Shown: positions 9,198 to 18,405, counted from the stretch's first letter. The stretch: DNA of 64,000 bases from JAFAGX01 sp035623255 (GCA_035623255.1 DASPTU010000010.1:4772-68771); one strand, 5' to 3'. The notes: generated by a model from the letters alone, not told the origin. Made by a program: numbers and translations.

Positions 9198-9734
9198 ATG
9201 TCAGATGTGCGTCGTGGTTTGATCATCGTGAATACTGGGCCGGGGAAGGGCAAGACCACGGCCGCAATGGGCACGGCATTACGAGCTGTGGGGCAAGGCA
9301 TGCGTGTGCTGATGTTACAGTTTCTGAAAGGGTCCTGGCATTACGGGGAACTCGATGCGGTTCAGGCCTTCGGCGACAGATTCGTGATGAAACAGATGGG
9401 TCGGGGATTTGTGAAAGTTGGAGCCGAAAAACCTGACGCAGAAGATGTTCGTCTGGTCGAGCAGGCGTGGGCCGAGGCCGAACAAGCCATCCAATCTGGA
9501 AGTTGGGATTTGGTGATTTTGGACGAGATCAACTACGCCATCAGCTACGGCATGTTGGATCCGGCTAAGGTGGTGAATACGCTGCAGAAGAAGCCGGAGA
9601 TGGTGCACCTGATCTTGACGGGACGGAATGCGCATCCGACAATCGTTGAATTGGCTGATACAGTGACGGAAATGCGGCAGGTGAAGCACGCCTATGAGAA
9701 GGGCGTGATGGCGCAGAGGGGAATCGAATACTAG
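9198..9734 (+). CDS. cobO: Cob(I)yrinic acid a,c-diamide adenosyltransferase
   Basis: This enzyme attaches the adenosyl group to corrinoids using ATP, for coenzyme B12 synthesis or salvage. The P-loop GPGKGKTTA lies near residue 14, LMLQFLKGSW follows, and VILDEINYA is the Walker-B-like strand; LILTGRNAHP and the TEMRQVKHAYEKGV segment complete the CobO/BtuR/CobP signature. The 178 residues match the family length. It has no cobalamin genes next to it in this window. It ends 56 bases before accD, in a spacer rich in AGCTACT-like words. Confidence 0.93.
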   Translation: MSDVRRGLIIVNTGPGKGKTTAAMGTALRAVGQGMRVLMLQFLKGSWHYGELDAVQAFGDRFVMKQMGRGFVKVGAEKPDAEDVRLVEQAWAEAEQAIQSGSWDLVILDEINYAISYGMLDPAKVVNTLQKKPEMVHLILTGRNAHPTIVELADTVTEMRQVKHAYEKGVMAQRGIEY

Positions 9735-9790
9735 TAGCGAGTAGGGGGGTGTTAACTAGCTACTAGCTGCTGACTACCAACTACCATCAT

Positions 9791-10642
9791 ATGACTTGGT
9801 TCAAGCGACAATCCGGAGAACTGGACACCTCTGGCGAGAAGAAGGTACGCACCGAGGGGCTGTGGGTCAAGTGCGACGAATGCCGGCAAATCATTTGGAA
9901 AAAAGATCTGGAAGACAACCTTAACGTTTGTCCAAAGTGCGGGCGGCATTTCCGGATCGACGCGCGAACGCGGCTGGCGCTGTTGCTGGACGAGGGCCAA
10001 TACGAGACGTTTGACAGCAATCTCGCCTCGACCGACCCGCTTGGATTCGTGGATCTGAAGTCCTACGCTTCCCGCCTGGAACAGGCTAAAGCTGAAACCG
10101 GCCTGACGGATGCAGTGATAAACGCCCGCGGCAAGCTGAACGGCAGACCGGTGATTGTGAGCGCTATGGAGTATGCGTTCATCGGCGGAAGTATGGGAGC
10201 GGTGGTAGGAGAGGCGATTACGCGTGCGATTGAGCAATCGATTCAGACCAAAGCCCCTCTGATTATCGTCTCGGCATCTGGCGGGGCCCGCATGATGGAA
10301 GGGGTGGTGAGCCTCATGCAGTTGGCCAAAATTTCAGCGGCACTCGCCCGCCTGGACGAGACAAGGGTACCCTACGTGTCAGTTCTTACGGATCCGACGA
10401 CCGGAGGTGTGACCGCCTCCTTCGCGACGCTCGGTGACTTGAATATCGCTGAACCCGGTGCTTTGATCGGATTTGCCGGCCCTCGGGTGATCGAGCAGAC
10501 GATTCGGCAGAAGCTGCCGCAAGGCTTTCAACGGAGTGAGTTCCTCCTGCAACATGGCATGCTGGATGCCGTGGTTCCGCGCAAAGAGATGAAACCGTAT
10601 ATTGCACGCGCCTTGGATTTCATGACTCCAGCGGCTGCCTGA
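9791..10642 (+). CDS. accD: Acetyl-CoA carboxylase carboxyltransferase subunit beta
   Basis: AccD forms the carboxyltransferase with AccA and makes malonyl-CoA for fatty acid synthesis. The N-terminus MTWFKR and the four-cysteine zinc ribbon (CDEC and CPKC, about residues 29-51) are typical. The crotonase-like core has SASGGARMMEGVVSLMQLAK and VLTDPTTGGVTASFA. Length 283 is normal. The frequent acidobacterial and proteobacterial pairing accD-folC is interrupted here by the oppositely oriented amine oxidase gene. Confidence 0.96.
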   Translation: MTWFKRQSGELDTSGEKKVRTEGLWVKCDECRQIIWKKDLEDNLNVCPKCGRHFRIDARTRLALLLDEGQYETFDSNLASTDPLGFVDLKSYASRLEQAKAETGLTDAVINARGKLNGRPVIVSAMEYAFIGGSMGAVVGEAITRAIEQSIQTKAPLIIVSASGGARMMEGVVSLMQLAKISAALARLDETRVPYVSVLTDPTTGGVTASFATLGDLNIAEPGALIGFAGPRVIEQTIRQKLPQGFQRSEFLLQHGMLDAVVPRKEMKPYIARALDFMTPAAA

Positions 10643-10643
10643 A

Positions 10644-10685
10644 GAAGCTGTCGAAGATTTGCGCAAGCCGTGACAGCTTCCCTTT
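10644..10685 (+). terminator. Inverted repeat after accD, possible terminator
   Basis: GAAGCTGTC (10644-10652) pairs with GACAGCTTC (10672-10680) across a 19-base loop, and CCCTTT follows. It begins immediately after the accD stop codon, where a transcript end is expected before the convergent amine oxidase gene. The loop is long and the T-tract weak, so it may be only a partial terminator. Confidence 0.4.
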
Positions 10686-10725
10686 GTGGACACAGGCCGG
10701 TATCCAACTTGGGGTATTGAGCGCT

Positions 10726-12771
10726 TCAGGGCTGCTTTGGCAAATCCAGCGCGGGATTGCGCGCAAAAAAATTGACTGGGCGCAGCTCAAACTGGTGCCA
10801 GATTGTCGGCATGACCGGCCAATCTTCCGAATGCGGCACGTGGTGGAAGCCCATCGTGTACCACAGCACAATGTCCGTGTTTTCGATCTCGCGATTCCCT
10901 TTTGTCCAGGTCGGCAATCCGTCACCGCCCTTGCTTTGCATGGGATAATCACCCGCCGCGTAGCGTTCCTTTTCGTTATAAGGCGTCACCCACACTTGAT
11001 AATCGGTAAAACCCGCGCGCTGCTGAGGATAATCTTCTGGCACCAACAAGGAAACGGCGTTGTCCTCCGGCATCAGTTCATAGCTCACCGGATATCCCAG
11101 GGGGCTCTTCACGTTAGGATTGACCACGCGCCAAATTTCCGGCTGTTCCATGCTCATTCGCAGTTTTGCCTGCTGTTCCGTCTTGGCTACTTCCGGTTCG
11201 GCCGTCCACAAGCTTTTGCGTGGCGAACTTGCCGGCAACCGCTTCACGCTCAGCCGGTCCCGCACAAAACTGTTCGCTGTTCCGTCCACATCGAAATCCA
11301 GCCGGTAAGAAAAGTAGTGATCGTGGTCTACGCCGACGGTATTCTCCGCGATAAATCGCCCGTAAGTGTCCTCCTTCAGCGCAGCAGAATCGGCGGCCGT
11401 ATGGCCCTTCACTCCTTTCACCTCATCCAGGCCGGTGGCGCCTGCGCGCACGCAAATCGTCCCATCCTGCCGGAACACCCAGTCAAATGCATAATCGTAG
11501 TTCCCAAACGTGCCGATCGTGCGCAGCACCAGATCGCGCGCTCTCCTGCTCTCCACTACCTTGCCGTCGTGTCGCCAAGCGATGTCCCCTGCAGACTGTT
11601 CGAAGAGGCAGGCCGCCCTCGGTTTCAACTGGGGAATTCCCTTGTGGTCGGCGTAGACCTGGTCAAAATAAACCGCATTCTCCGGACAATCTGCTCCTGG
11701 CTCGAGCGAACTTGAGAATCCGTCGGCAAACTCCCCGGCGTCGAAGAATGTCCTGGCATACCAAGCTACGTCCGGATCCATGTACGGCACAAACATTTCC
11801 GACAGTGAGCCCTCATAAAGAATTGATCGGAGCTTGTCCCCGTCGAGATATCGAACATTGCTCACGACCAATCCCACTCGCCGGTCAATCCGAAAATGGA
11901 AATTCCACTTTTGCCAGCTCACCGTCTGGCCATCTAAGCGAAAGCTCGGCCCCATCGGTTGCTGCACCGAAATCGCGGTTGGAATCTCGCGCAACGCCCC
12001 CACCGATCCGACATCGAAATTTGCCGGTGCTTGCGGCACGGGCACGACTCCGGTATCGATCACCCGCAATACTTTTTTCTCGTTCACATCCCACATGATC
12101 GTAATGCCTTCGATCGGCCGTCCCCAGCCCTCCCAGGCGCCGTGTATGTCGGCGCAGTGCACGCGCATGAGTCGCCGTCCTTGCTCCTCGGGCGTAGCGA
12201 AATAGCCTGCACCATAGCCGTCGCAGTGCACCGTAAGATAGTCGGTGATGCCCCTGCGTTTCATAACCGCCTGCCAGTCGGCATTTGCTTTGACGGCTTC
12301 ATCAATCCCGGCTTCTTCTATTTCGCTTTCGGCAAGGTTGGGCTGCACTCCCGGGATCTCCGTCCAGGAAACCACTCTCTTGCCGCTGACGTCGACAACC
12401 GCTTCAAACGTTTGCGGCCCTTGTTTGACGACCACTAACGCTTCTCGCCGCATAGCCTGTCCCTGCTTCCACGCCAGCACTTCCTCTTTCGGCGGCTCTT
12501 TCAACTGGATGAGCGGGAAGCGCGTGTTTGCGTCCACTTTGCCTGAGCCTTTCAGCGTGTCATAAACGGTCCAGTGCTCCGGCGCGGTCAACCCGTCCAT
12601 CGGATGTTTAGCGCTTTGCGCACTCGCTGAACGCACCATCACCGCAAGCAGGGCGAACAACATCAGACTGCCGAGGATCACCACGTTGCGAGCGCAATCG
12701 CGGTAGGCAGAATTGAAGCGCAAGCGCCGGAATGCTTCCAACCTGGAGACACAGTGACGAATGCTGCTCAT
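10726..12771 (-). CDS. Copper-containing primary amine oxidase, membrane-anchored or secreted
   Basis: The enzyme oxidises primary amines to aldehydes with release of ammonia and hydrogen peroxide. The topaquinone-forming motif N-Y-D-Y is at 424-427, so Tyr425 should become the cofactor. Copper ligands are His483 and His485 (DHDHYF) and His644 (GFHHVPHSEDWPVMP). The catalytic-base Asp is near 344 (ARTFFDAGEFADG). The N-terminus has one hydrophobic segment (about residues 29-46) ending in SASA, a signal peptide or anchor, so it acts outside the cytoplasm. GGGAGGT lies 10 bases before the ATG. Length (681) fits the family. It points away from folC and convergent to accD; substrate is unknown. 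Confidence 0.93.
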   Translation of the reverse strand: MSSIRHCVSRLEAFRRLRFNSAYRDCARNVVILGSLMLFALLAVMVRSASAQSAKHPMDGLTAPEHWTVYDTLKGSGKVDANTRFPLIQLKEPPKEEVLAWKQGQAMRREALVVVKQGPQTFEAVVDVSGKRVVSWTEIPGVQPNLAESEIEEAGIDEAVKANADWQAVMKRRGITDYLTVHCDGYGAGYFATPEEQGRRLMRVHCADIHGAWEGWGRPIEGITIMWDVNEKKVLRVIDTGVVPVPQAPANFDVGSVGALREIPTAISVQQPMGPSFRLDGQTVSWQKWNFHFRIDRRVGLVVSNVRYLDGDKLRSILYEGSLSEMFVPYMDPDVAWYARTFFDAGEFADGFSSSLEPGADCPENAVYFDQVYADHKGIPQLKPRAACLFEQSAGDIAWRHDGKVVESRRARDLVLRTIGTFGNYDYAFDWVFRQDGTICVRAGATGLDEVKGVKGHTAADSAALKEDTYGRFIAENTVGVDHDHYFSYRLDFDVDGTANSFVRDRLSVKRLPASSPRKSLWTAEPEVAKTEQQAKLRMSMEQPEIWRVVNPNVKSPLGYPVSYELMPEDNAVSLLVPEDYPQQRAGFTDYQVWVTPYNEKERYAAGDYPMQSKGGDGLPTWTKGNREIENTDIVLWYTMGFHHVPHSEDWPVMPTIWHQFELRPVNFFARNPALDLPKQP

Positions 12772-13257
12772 GGTGCGTTACCTCCCTTTAGGTGTAAAGC
12801 AAGGGCCTTGATCACCACCGTGCAATGAAGGCGAGTATCCGGTCCGGATAGCCTCGTTCATCCCGCCATCGCCATGCCGGCGGAACGATTTTCTACCGGC
12901 CAAATTTCCTCTCGATAAACGCCGTTCGGGTCGCGCCATTATAGCCCTACGTGCACGTTCTGCGGACGCGGCACTCCTAACCCGAGTATCGGGCAATTCA
13001 GAAGTGCGTGGGAATGCCCCCTCACTCTTGAGAACAGGCGTTTGCGCTGGTGTGAGTCATTTCTTCGCTCTACGCAACGGGAAAAGAGTCTGGCCCGACA
13101 GCGGCAACCCCGTACGACAGCGGTGGGCAGGTGTACTGTTGTCTGTCACGCTTAAGCTGCTGTTTTCCCTTCTAGATGCCCGCGTTTTACCGACTACCTG
13201 CCATATCTAGCCAAACAAGCCGAAACTGATAAGCTAAAAGCTGATATTTGCAAGCTC
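12772..13257 (+). other. Intergenic region between amine oxidase and folC
   Basis: No convincing gene was seen in these 486 bases. The left part holds the amine-oxidase ribosome-binding site. A short hairpin, CCCGA-GTA-TCGGG, is at 12981-12993. The last 45 bases before folC are rich in AGCT words (GATAAGCTAAAAGCTGAT), like the spacer before accD at 9735-9790. A 68-codon open frame at 13004-13210 has no family resemblance and was not called. Confidence 0.5.
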
Positions 13258-14619
13258 ATGGCCGAAAGCTCATACCAAGTGGCAATCGCACGGATGTACG
13301 CCCTGGGCCACGAGTTGGCCCACGCACCCGAGCGTAAATTCGACCTGGCGCATATGCGAGTGCTGCTGGCAGCGCTGAACAATCCCGAAAAGCGCTTTCC
13401 CGCGGTACTGATTGCCGGAACCAATGGCAAGGGATCGACGGCTGCAACGCTGGCTTCGATTCTTCGGGCCGCCGGCCTGCGCACCGGTCTGTACACATCA
13501 CCCCACCTGATGCGGATCAATGAGCGGATTCGCATTAACGGCAAAGAAATCGCCGATCACGATTTCGCGTTGTTGCATGACGTGGTTGACCGGACGGCGG
13601 AGCGGCTTGTGGAAGAAGGGGAACTGCCCTGGCATCCGAGCTTTTTTGAGATGCTGACCGCGATCGCGTTCGAGTACTTCGCCCAGAACAAGGTGGATTT
13701 CGGTGTTTTGGAGGTCGGGATGGGCGGCAGGCTGGATGCGACCAACGTAGTGGATCCGAGTGTCAGCGTTATCACGGACATTTCGCTGGATCACCAAAAA
13801 TTCCTCGGCGATACGGTGACCGAGATTGCTCGAGAGAAGGCGGGAATCATCCGGCGCGGCGGAATTGTGGTCACGCTGCCCCAGTTGCCGGAAGCAAACG
13901 ATGTCCTAGGGAATGTGATCCTTGAAATGGGTGCGAAAGCGGTCAGTGCTGTACCTTATGTACCACCGGTCTCGCCGGGCAGCACACGATACTTCGACCC
14001 GAACACCCAGAGTCAACTCTGCCCGTTATCTCGCTATCCGCTGCAGGTGATGGGCAAGCAAATCCTGGTGGAAAGCCCGCTGTTTGGACGGCATCAGTTG
14101 CGCAATGTGGCGCTCGCGATCGCTGCGGCTGACGAAGCAGGCAAGCAGGGTTTTGATATCACTCCGGAAGCGATTGAGCGCGGAATTCGCGAGACGCATT
14201 GGCCGGGGCGATTTCAGGTTGTGCCTTCGCGGGGCGGAAGCGCCGAATACGTGTTCGATGTTGCTCACAACCCCGCAGGTGTCTGGGCGCTGCGGTCCAG
14301 TCTCTCGTTGTGTTATGAGGATCGGCCACTCGCGTTTATTTTCGGCGCTATGCGTGACAAAGCCATTGGCGAAATGGCAGAGATTTTGTTTCCGTTGGCA
14401 GAGCAAGTCATCGTCACTCGGGCGGATAATCCGCGTTCGGCCACGGCGGAGGAGATCCGGGAGGCTGCCGTTCGGGTTTCGAGCAACATCACATCGGCTG
14501 AGAGTGTTTCTGAGGCGCTCGCTCAGGTGGCTGGCTTGAGCCAGCCTTTCGTGGTGGTGGTTACCGGTTCGATCTACATTGTGGGTGAGGCCATGAGGCA
14601 ACTGGAGGTAAAAGTTTAA
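13258..14619 (+). CDS. folC: Bifunctional folylpolyglutamate synthase/dihydrofolate synthase
   Basis: FolC adds L-glutamate to dihydropteroate and to reduced folates, using ATP. The P-loop region AGTNGKGSTAATLASIL is at about residue 53, YTSPHLMRINERI follows, and GVLEVGMGGRLDATN is the second family signature; FDVAHNPAG marks the C-terminal ligase domain. The 453-residue length is normal. It is followed by the acyltransferase gene after two bases, so they are almost certainly co-transcribed. Confidence 0.95.
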   Translation: MAESSYQVAIARMYALGHELAHAPERKFDLAHMRVLLAALNNPEKRFPAVLIAGTNGKGSTAATLASILRAAGLRTGLYTSPHLMRINERIRINGKEIADHDFALLHDVVDRTAERLVEEGELPWHPSFFEMLTAIAFEYFAQNKVDFGVLEVGMGGRLDATNVVDPSVSVITDISLDHQKFLGDTVTEIAREKAGIIRRGGIVVTLPQLPEANDVLGNVILEMGAKAVSAVPYVPPVSPGSTRYFDPNTQSQLCPLSRYPLQVMGKQILVESPLFGRHQLRNVALAIAAADEAGKQGFDITPEAIERGIRETHWPGRFQVVPSRGGSAEYVFDVAHNPAGVWALRSSLSLCYEDRPLAFIFGAMRDKAIGEMAEILFPLAEQVIVTRADNPRSATAEEIREAAVRVSSNITSAESVSEALAQVAGLSQPFVVVVTGSIYIVGEAMRQLEVKV

Positions 14620-14621
14620 AA

Positions 14622-15461
14622 TTGCCAGAAGTGAATTCATCGGTAGAAGAAGAATCTCGAAGTTCGGCGGCGCTGCCAAACTCAAGTGTTGAGGCTGGCG
14701 GTCTTTCCATCCGGGATCAACCTCGAACACAGCCGGCCAAATACGGTTTTTTTAGCCGTCTCCGTTCATACTTCATCTTCGATCCACTCATCTGGTTGTA
14801 CACCGTGGTTTGTGGAGTAGTTTCAGTTCCGGTTTCATTATTCGGGGACAAAGAGCGAATCCTGCATCAGTTTGCGCGATTCTGGTCACAACTGATCATG
14901 AAGACAATTTCCTCGCCGGTGACAGTTAGTGGGCTGGACAAAATCGACATGTCGAAGCCCCACGTTTATGCGGTAAATCATGCCTCCGCATTGGACATTC
15001 CGGTGCTTTATGTGTATCTGCCGTTTCAGTTTCGAATCGTTTTCAAAAAAGAGCTACTCTCCTACCCGGTGATCGGATGGCACCTGAAACGTTCGGGCCA
15101 GGTGTGCATCAACCAACAGGCGCCCTCACATTCAATTGCCAGCATTCGCTCGGCCTTAAAAAGTCTCAAGGCGGGCATGCCACTGGTAATTTTTCCCGAG
15201 GGTGGACGTACGCCCGACGGACGGATCCGTCCTTTCCTTCCCGGGGCGTTTTTTCTGGCGATCAAGGCGCAGGTCGACATCGTGCCGGTGGCGCTGGTGG
15301 GGACCTACGAGTTGCTTCCCATGAACACATATCACATCAAATGCCGCCCTCTGGAAATGCGAGTCGGGGGACCGATTTCAACCAGCGGATGTGATTTACA
15401 TCACATGGAAGACCTGTCGGCAAAAGTGCAAAAGGCGCTGGAAGACTTGTATTATCGGTGA
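14622..15461 (+). CDS. plsC: 1-acyl-sn-glycerol-3-phosphate acyltransferase (PlsC family)
   Basis: PlsC-type enzymes acylate lysophosphatidic acid at the inner membrane to give phosphatidic acid. The HX4D catalytic motif is NHASALD, and FPEGGRTPDG is the second substrate-binding motif; a hydrophobic segment (about residues 50-70) precedes them. The start is TTG at 14622, preceded by GGAGGT inside the end of folC; GTG at 14631 is the alternative. The N-terminal 45 residues are polar and longer than in many members. A CRP-like palindrome falls inside the 3' end at 15390-15405. Confidence 0.9.
   Translation: MPEVNSSVEEESRSSAALPNSSVEAGGLSIRDQPRTQPAKYGFFSRLRSYFIFDPLIWLYTVVCGVVSVPVSLFGDKERILHQFARFWSQLIMKTISSPVTVSGLDKIDMSKPHVYAVNHASALDIPVLYVYLPFQFRIVFKKELLSYPVIGWHLKRSGQVCINQQAPSHSIASIRSALKSLKAGMPLVIFPEGGRTPDGRIRPFLPGAFFLAIKAQVDIVPVALVGTYELLPMNTYHIKCRPLEMRVGGPISTSGCDLHHMEDLSAKVQKALEDLYYR
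15390..15405. promoter_or_regulatory. Perfect CRP/FNR-type palindrome inside plsC, upstream of the peptidase gene
   Basis: TGTGA-TTTACA-TCACA matches the CRP consensus on both arms. It lies inside the plsC coding region, encoding CDLHHM-like residues, and about 150 bases before the ACE-like peptidase start at 15554. It could regulate that gene, or be chance within coding sequence. Its recurrence with the sites at 44942 and 56997 keeps it worth noting. Confidence 0.35.
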
Positions 15462-15553
15462 AATTTGCTTTACTCCAATTGACCACTCGCAGGTGTTGTC
15501 ACCGACACTGACATTTTCTTTCCTCTGGTTCATAATCTCCGCCGGAGGAATTC

Positions 15554-17347
15554 ATGATGCTCCGTTCTCTTACATTGTTCTTGTTGGTGCCTTTTCTAGC
15601 CCAAGCACAAGGTTCCGCAAAGCCGACCATCACTGCAGCTGACGAATTCATGAAGCAGGCCGAGGTACGGCTTAACGAACTTACGGTTAAGGCTTCACGA
15701 GCTGACTGGGTAAAGCAAAATTTCATTACCGACGATACTGAGGCGCTGTCAGCCGACGGGCAGGACCAGCTCACGGCCGCTACAACCGAACTGGTCGATC
15801 AGGCGAAGCGCTTCGATGGATTGCAGATGCCAACCGCGCTGGCACGGAAATTTATGCTGCTCAAGCTCAGCCTAGCCGCTCCCGCGCCTCACGATCCGGT
15901 TTTGCGCAAAGAGATGACCGCGATTGCTTCTTCGCTCGACGGTGACTACGGCAAAGGCAAGTACTGCCGCAAACCCGACGATTGCCTCGACATCACGGCA
16001 ATCGAAAAAATTATGGATACGAGTCGCGATCCGAATGAGCTGAAAGATCTTTGGGTCGGCTGGCACAAGGTGGGCGCTCCTATGCGGCAGCGTTATGCCC
16101 GATTCGTCGAGCTCTCGAACCAGGGTGCGCGCGAAATTGGTTTCAAAGACGTCGGCGCGATGTGGCGTGCGGGATATGACATGCCACCCGAGCAGTTTAG
16201 CGCTGAATTGGACCGGCTCTGGGAACAGGTGCGCCCGCTGTATCTCTCGCTCTATACATTCGTGCGCGCTCGATTGTCGCAGCATTACGGTCCCGGCGTT
16301 GTTCCGCCCGACAAGCCTCTACGAGCTGATCTCTTGGGCAATCCCTGGGCACAGGCATGGGGCAACATTTTTCCGCTGCTTGGTCTGCCAGAAAATAGTC
16401 GCGGTTTCGACTTAACCGAGCTGCTGCAAGCCAAGAAACTCGACGCTCAAGGCATGGTGCACTACGGCGAGAATTTTTATAAATCTTTGGGATTTGCACC
16501 AGTGCCGCAGACTTTCTGGGAACGGTCTCTGTTCACGAAGCCGCGCGATCGTGACGTGGTTTGCCATGCCAGCGCATGGGACATCGACAACAAAGACGAT
16601 TTGCGGGTGAAAATGTGCATTCAGATTCGCGACGTAGACTTCGTTACGATTCATCACGAACTGGGACACAACTTTTATCAGCGCGCCTACAACAGCCAGC
16701 CGTTTCTTTTCGAGACTGGCGCCAACGACGGTTTCCACGAAGCCATCGGGGACACAATCGCCTTGGCGGTGACGCCCGAATATCTGAAACAAATTGGATT
16801 GCTGAATAACGTACCCTCGCCGGAAGCAGATATTCCGCTGCTGTTGAAAACAGCGCTCGACAGAGTCGCGTTCTTGCCGTTCGGGCTTCTGATTGATCAG
16901 TGGCGGTGGAAAGTGTTTTCCGGTGAAATCACTCCTGCCGATTACAACAAAGCCTGGTGGGAGCTGCGGCTGAAATATCAGGGAGTGGTGCCTCCGGTTG
17001 CGCGGAGTGAAGCGGATTTCGACCCTGGCGCCAAGTATCACGTAGCCAGCAACACGCCCTATATGCGGTATTTCCTGGCGTATATTCTGGAATTTCAGCT
17101 CTACCGCGCGATGTGCAAAGAAGCGGGTTACACCGGACCTTTGCATCAGTGCACGTTTTATCAATCAAAGGCAGCCGGTGCGAAATTGAACAAGATGCTT
17201 GAGATGGGAGCCAGCAAACCATGGCCTGACGAACTCGAGGTCTTGACCGGACAACGAGAAATGGATGCCAGCGCAATTCTGGATTACTTTGCCCCGTTGA
17301 AGAAGTGGCTCGACGAGCAGAATAAGGGGATGAAGGTGGGCTGGTAG
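15554..17347 (+). CDS. Secreted peptidyl-dipeptidase A (ACE-like, peptidase family M2)
   Basis: Family M2 enzymes remove dipeptides from peptide C-termini and include animal angiotensin-converting enzyme. The zinc motif HHELGH is near residue 367, with the third ligand Glu in NDGFHEAIGD about 24 residues on. An N-terminal signal peptide ends LAQAQG, so the enzyme is periplasmic or secreted. The 597-residue length equals one ACE catalytic domain. The ATG has AGGAGGAATT-like sequence (CGGAGGAATTC) just before it. Bacterial homologues are scattered across several phyla including Acidobacteriota. Confidence 0.93.
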   Translation: MMLRSLTLFLLVPFLAQAQGSAKPTITAADEFMKQAEVRLNELTVKASRADWVKQNFITDDTEALSADGQDQLTAATTELVDQAKRFDGLQMPTALARKFMLLKLSLAAPAPHDPVLRKEMTAIASSLDGDYGKGKYCRKPDDCLDITAIEKIMDTSRDPNELKDLWVGWHKVGAPMRQRYARFVELSNQGAREIGFKDVGAMWRAGYDMPPEQFSAELDRLWEQVRPLYLSLYTFVRARLSQHYGPGVVPPDKPLRADLLGNPWAQAWGNIFPLLGLPENSRGFDLTELLQAKKLDAQGMVHYGENFYKSLGFAPVPQTFWERSLFTKPRDRDVVCHASAWDIDNKDDLRVKMCIQIRDVDFVTIHHELGHNFYQRAYNSQPFLFETGANDGFHEAIGDTIALAVTPEYLKQIGLLNNVPSPEADIPLLLKTALDRVAFLPFGLLIDQWRWKVFSGEITPADYNKAWWELRLKYQGVVPPVARSEADFDPGAKYHVASNTPYMRYFLAYILEFQLYRAMCKEAGYTGPLHQCTFYQSKAAGAKLNKMLEMGASKPWPDELEVLTGQREMDASAILDYFAPLKKWLDEQNKGMKVGW

Positions 17348-17365
17348 ATGAGTGAGGCCGGAACG

Positions 17366-18133
17366 ATGAACCTGCAATGCATGGTCGATCTCGCACGGGC
17401 GTACAAGGCCGGTCCTCAGATTGCACGGGTGCTAAGCGAGCAGTGGTGCAAACGGGAGCTATACTGTCCGGCTTGCGATTCTGACCACCTAGAGCAGACA
17501 AAGGCCAATACGCCAGCAGTCGATTTTGCTTGTCCAAAATGTAAGCAGTTATTCCAATTAAAGAGTCGGCGAGGCTGGAATCCGAGAAAAATTCCCGACG
17601 CCGGATACGACGCCATGTTGCGTGCCATAGGCGCCGATAAGACTCCAAATCTGCTCGTTCTTCAATACTCCAGCACTTGGCTGGTCGAGAACCTCTTATT
17701 GATTCCCCGTGTCTTCTTCACGAAGAGCGTCATCGAGAAGCGCAGCCCCTTGGGCCCGAACGCAGAGCGTGCCGGTTGGGTCGGGTGCAACATACTGTTG
17801 GCCCAGATACCTAGCGACGGGAAGGTCGCTGTTGTTGCCGACGGGGTTGCTATACCAGAGCTGCGTGTGCGCGAGGAATTTTCGCGGGTCCGTAAGCTGG
17901 CTGAAGTTCCGCCCTCAATGAGGGGCTGGACTGTCGACGTGCTGAATATGGTCCGTCGCCTAGGAAAGGGTCAGTTCACGTTGCAAGAGCTTTACGAATT
18001 CGAGCACGATCTCAAGGCGTTACACCCTGGCAATAGGAACGTTCGACCCAAGATAAGGCAGCAACTCCAAATCTTGCGCAACATGGGGATGTTGGAGTTT
18101 GTTACCCCAGGACGATACGTGGTGCGGAAATAG
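17366..18133 (+). CDS. DpnI-type methylation-dependent restriction endonuclease
   Basis: From the ATG at 17366 the 255-residue product aligns along its whole length with DpnI (254 residues), which cuts GATC only when the adenine is methylated. Shared blocks include the Cys4 zinc site (CPAC, CPKC), NAERAGWVGCNI, RGWTVDVLN and the C-terminal winged-helix segment KIRQQLQILR. Catalytic Asp53 and Lys66 are present in DpnI numbering, but Glu64 of the D-X10-ExK motif is Gln (FQLKS). QxK occurs in active PD-(D/E)XK enzymes of the Mrr and MspJI types, so activity is plausible but not assured. No methyltransferase partner is next to it. The gene starts 19 bases after the peptidase stop. It would restrict incoming Dam-methylated DNA. 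Confidence 0.93.
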   Translation: MNLQCMVDLARAYKAGPQIARVLSEQWCKRELYCPACDSDHLEQTKANTPAVDFACPKCKQLFQLKSRRGWNPRKIPDAGYDAMLRAIGADKTPNLLVLQYSSTWLVENLLLIPRVFFTKSVIEKRSPLGPNAERAGWVGCNILLAQIPSDGKVAVVADGVAIPELRVREEFSRVRKLAEVPPSMRGWTVDVLNMVRRLGKGQFTLQELYEFEHDLKALHPGNRNVRPKIRQQLQILRNMGMLEFVTPGRYVVRK

Positions 18134-18405
18134 CCATTAGGCCAGTGGTCTGGTAGACAGCGAGCAGGCAACCGGGCGTCATCTCGCCCGGGTCTTTCAT
18201 TGCCCCTAATTCGCCGAAAGAGCGGCTGTTGGCTGGAGCCTATCGACTTCAGTTCCCCCGGAGTGGGGGAGTCCTCGCTTTTGTGGGGAACAATCTCGTG
18301 GTTGCAGTTCGGGCAGCGGTCGTCACACATACAGTCCCAGACGATACTCCATTCTGTGCCGTCGTCAGGGCATCGGTAGTGATTAATGAACTGTGATACA
18401 GGCAT
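17992..18405 (-). CDS. Small Cys-rich zinc-ribbon protein, possibly frameshifted
   Basis: The first 50 residues look like a known kind of small protein: FINHYRCPDDGTEW, then CMCDDRCPNCNHEI and KSED. The Cys pattern suggests a metal-binding ribbon, although the first pair is disrupted (CPDD where CPxC would be expected). The remaining 85 codons read into the dpnI-like gene on the opposite strand and past its terminator, and have no protein-like pattern. The likely explanation is that a frameshift removed the natural stop near residue 50. Function unknown. Confidence 0.35.
   Translation of the reverse strand: MPVSQFINHYRCPDDGTEWSIVWDCMCDDRCPNCNHEIVPHKSEDSPTPGELKSIGSSQQPLFRRIRGNERPGRDDARLPARCLPDHWPNGYFRTTYRPGVTNSNIPMLRKIWSCCLILGRTFLLPGCNALRSCSNS
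18172..18197 (+). terminator. Rho-independent terminator candidate after the dpnI-like gene
   Basis: CCGGGCG (18172-18178) and CGCCCGG (18185-18191) form a seven-base GC stem with a six-base loop, followed by GTCTTTC. It starts 38 bases after the endonuclease stop codon, a fitting place. The T-tract is short. Confidence 0.5.

Noticed and set aside
13004..13210. Open frame of 68 codons before folC.
   Set aside because: No ribosome-binding site, no family pattern, and the surroundings look like spacer.
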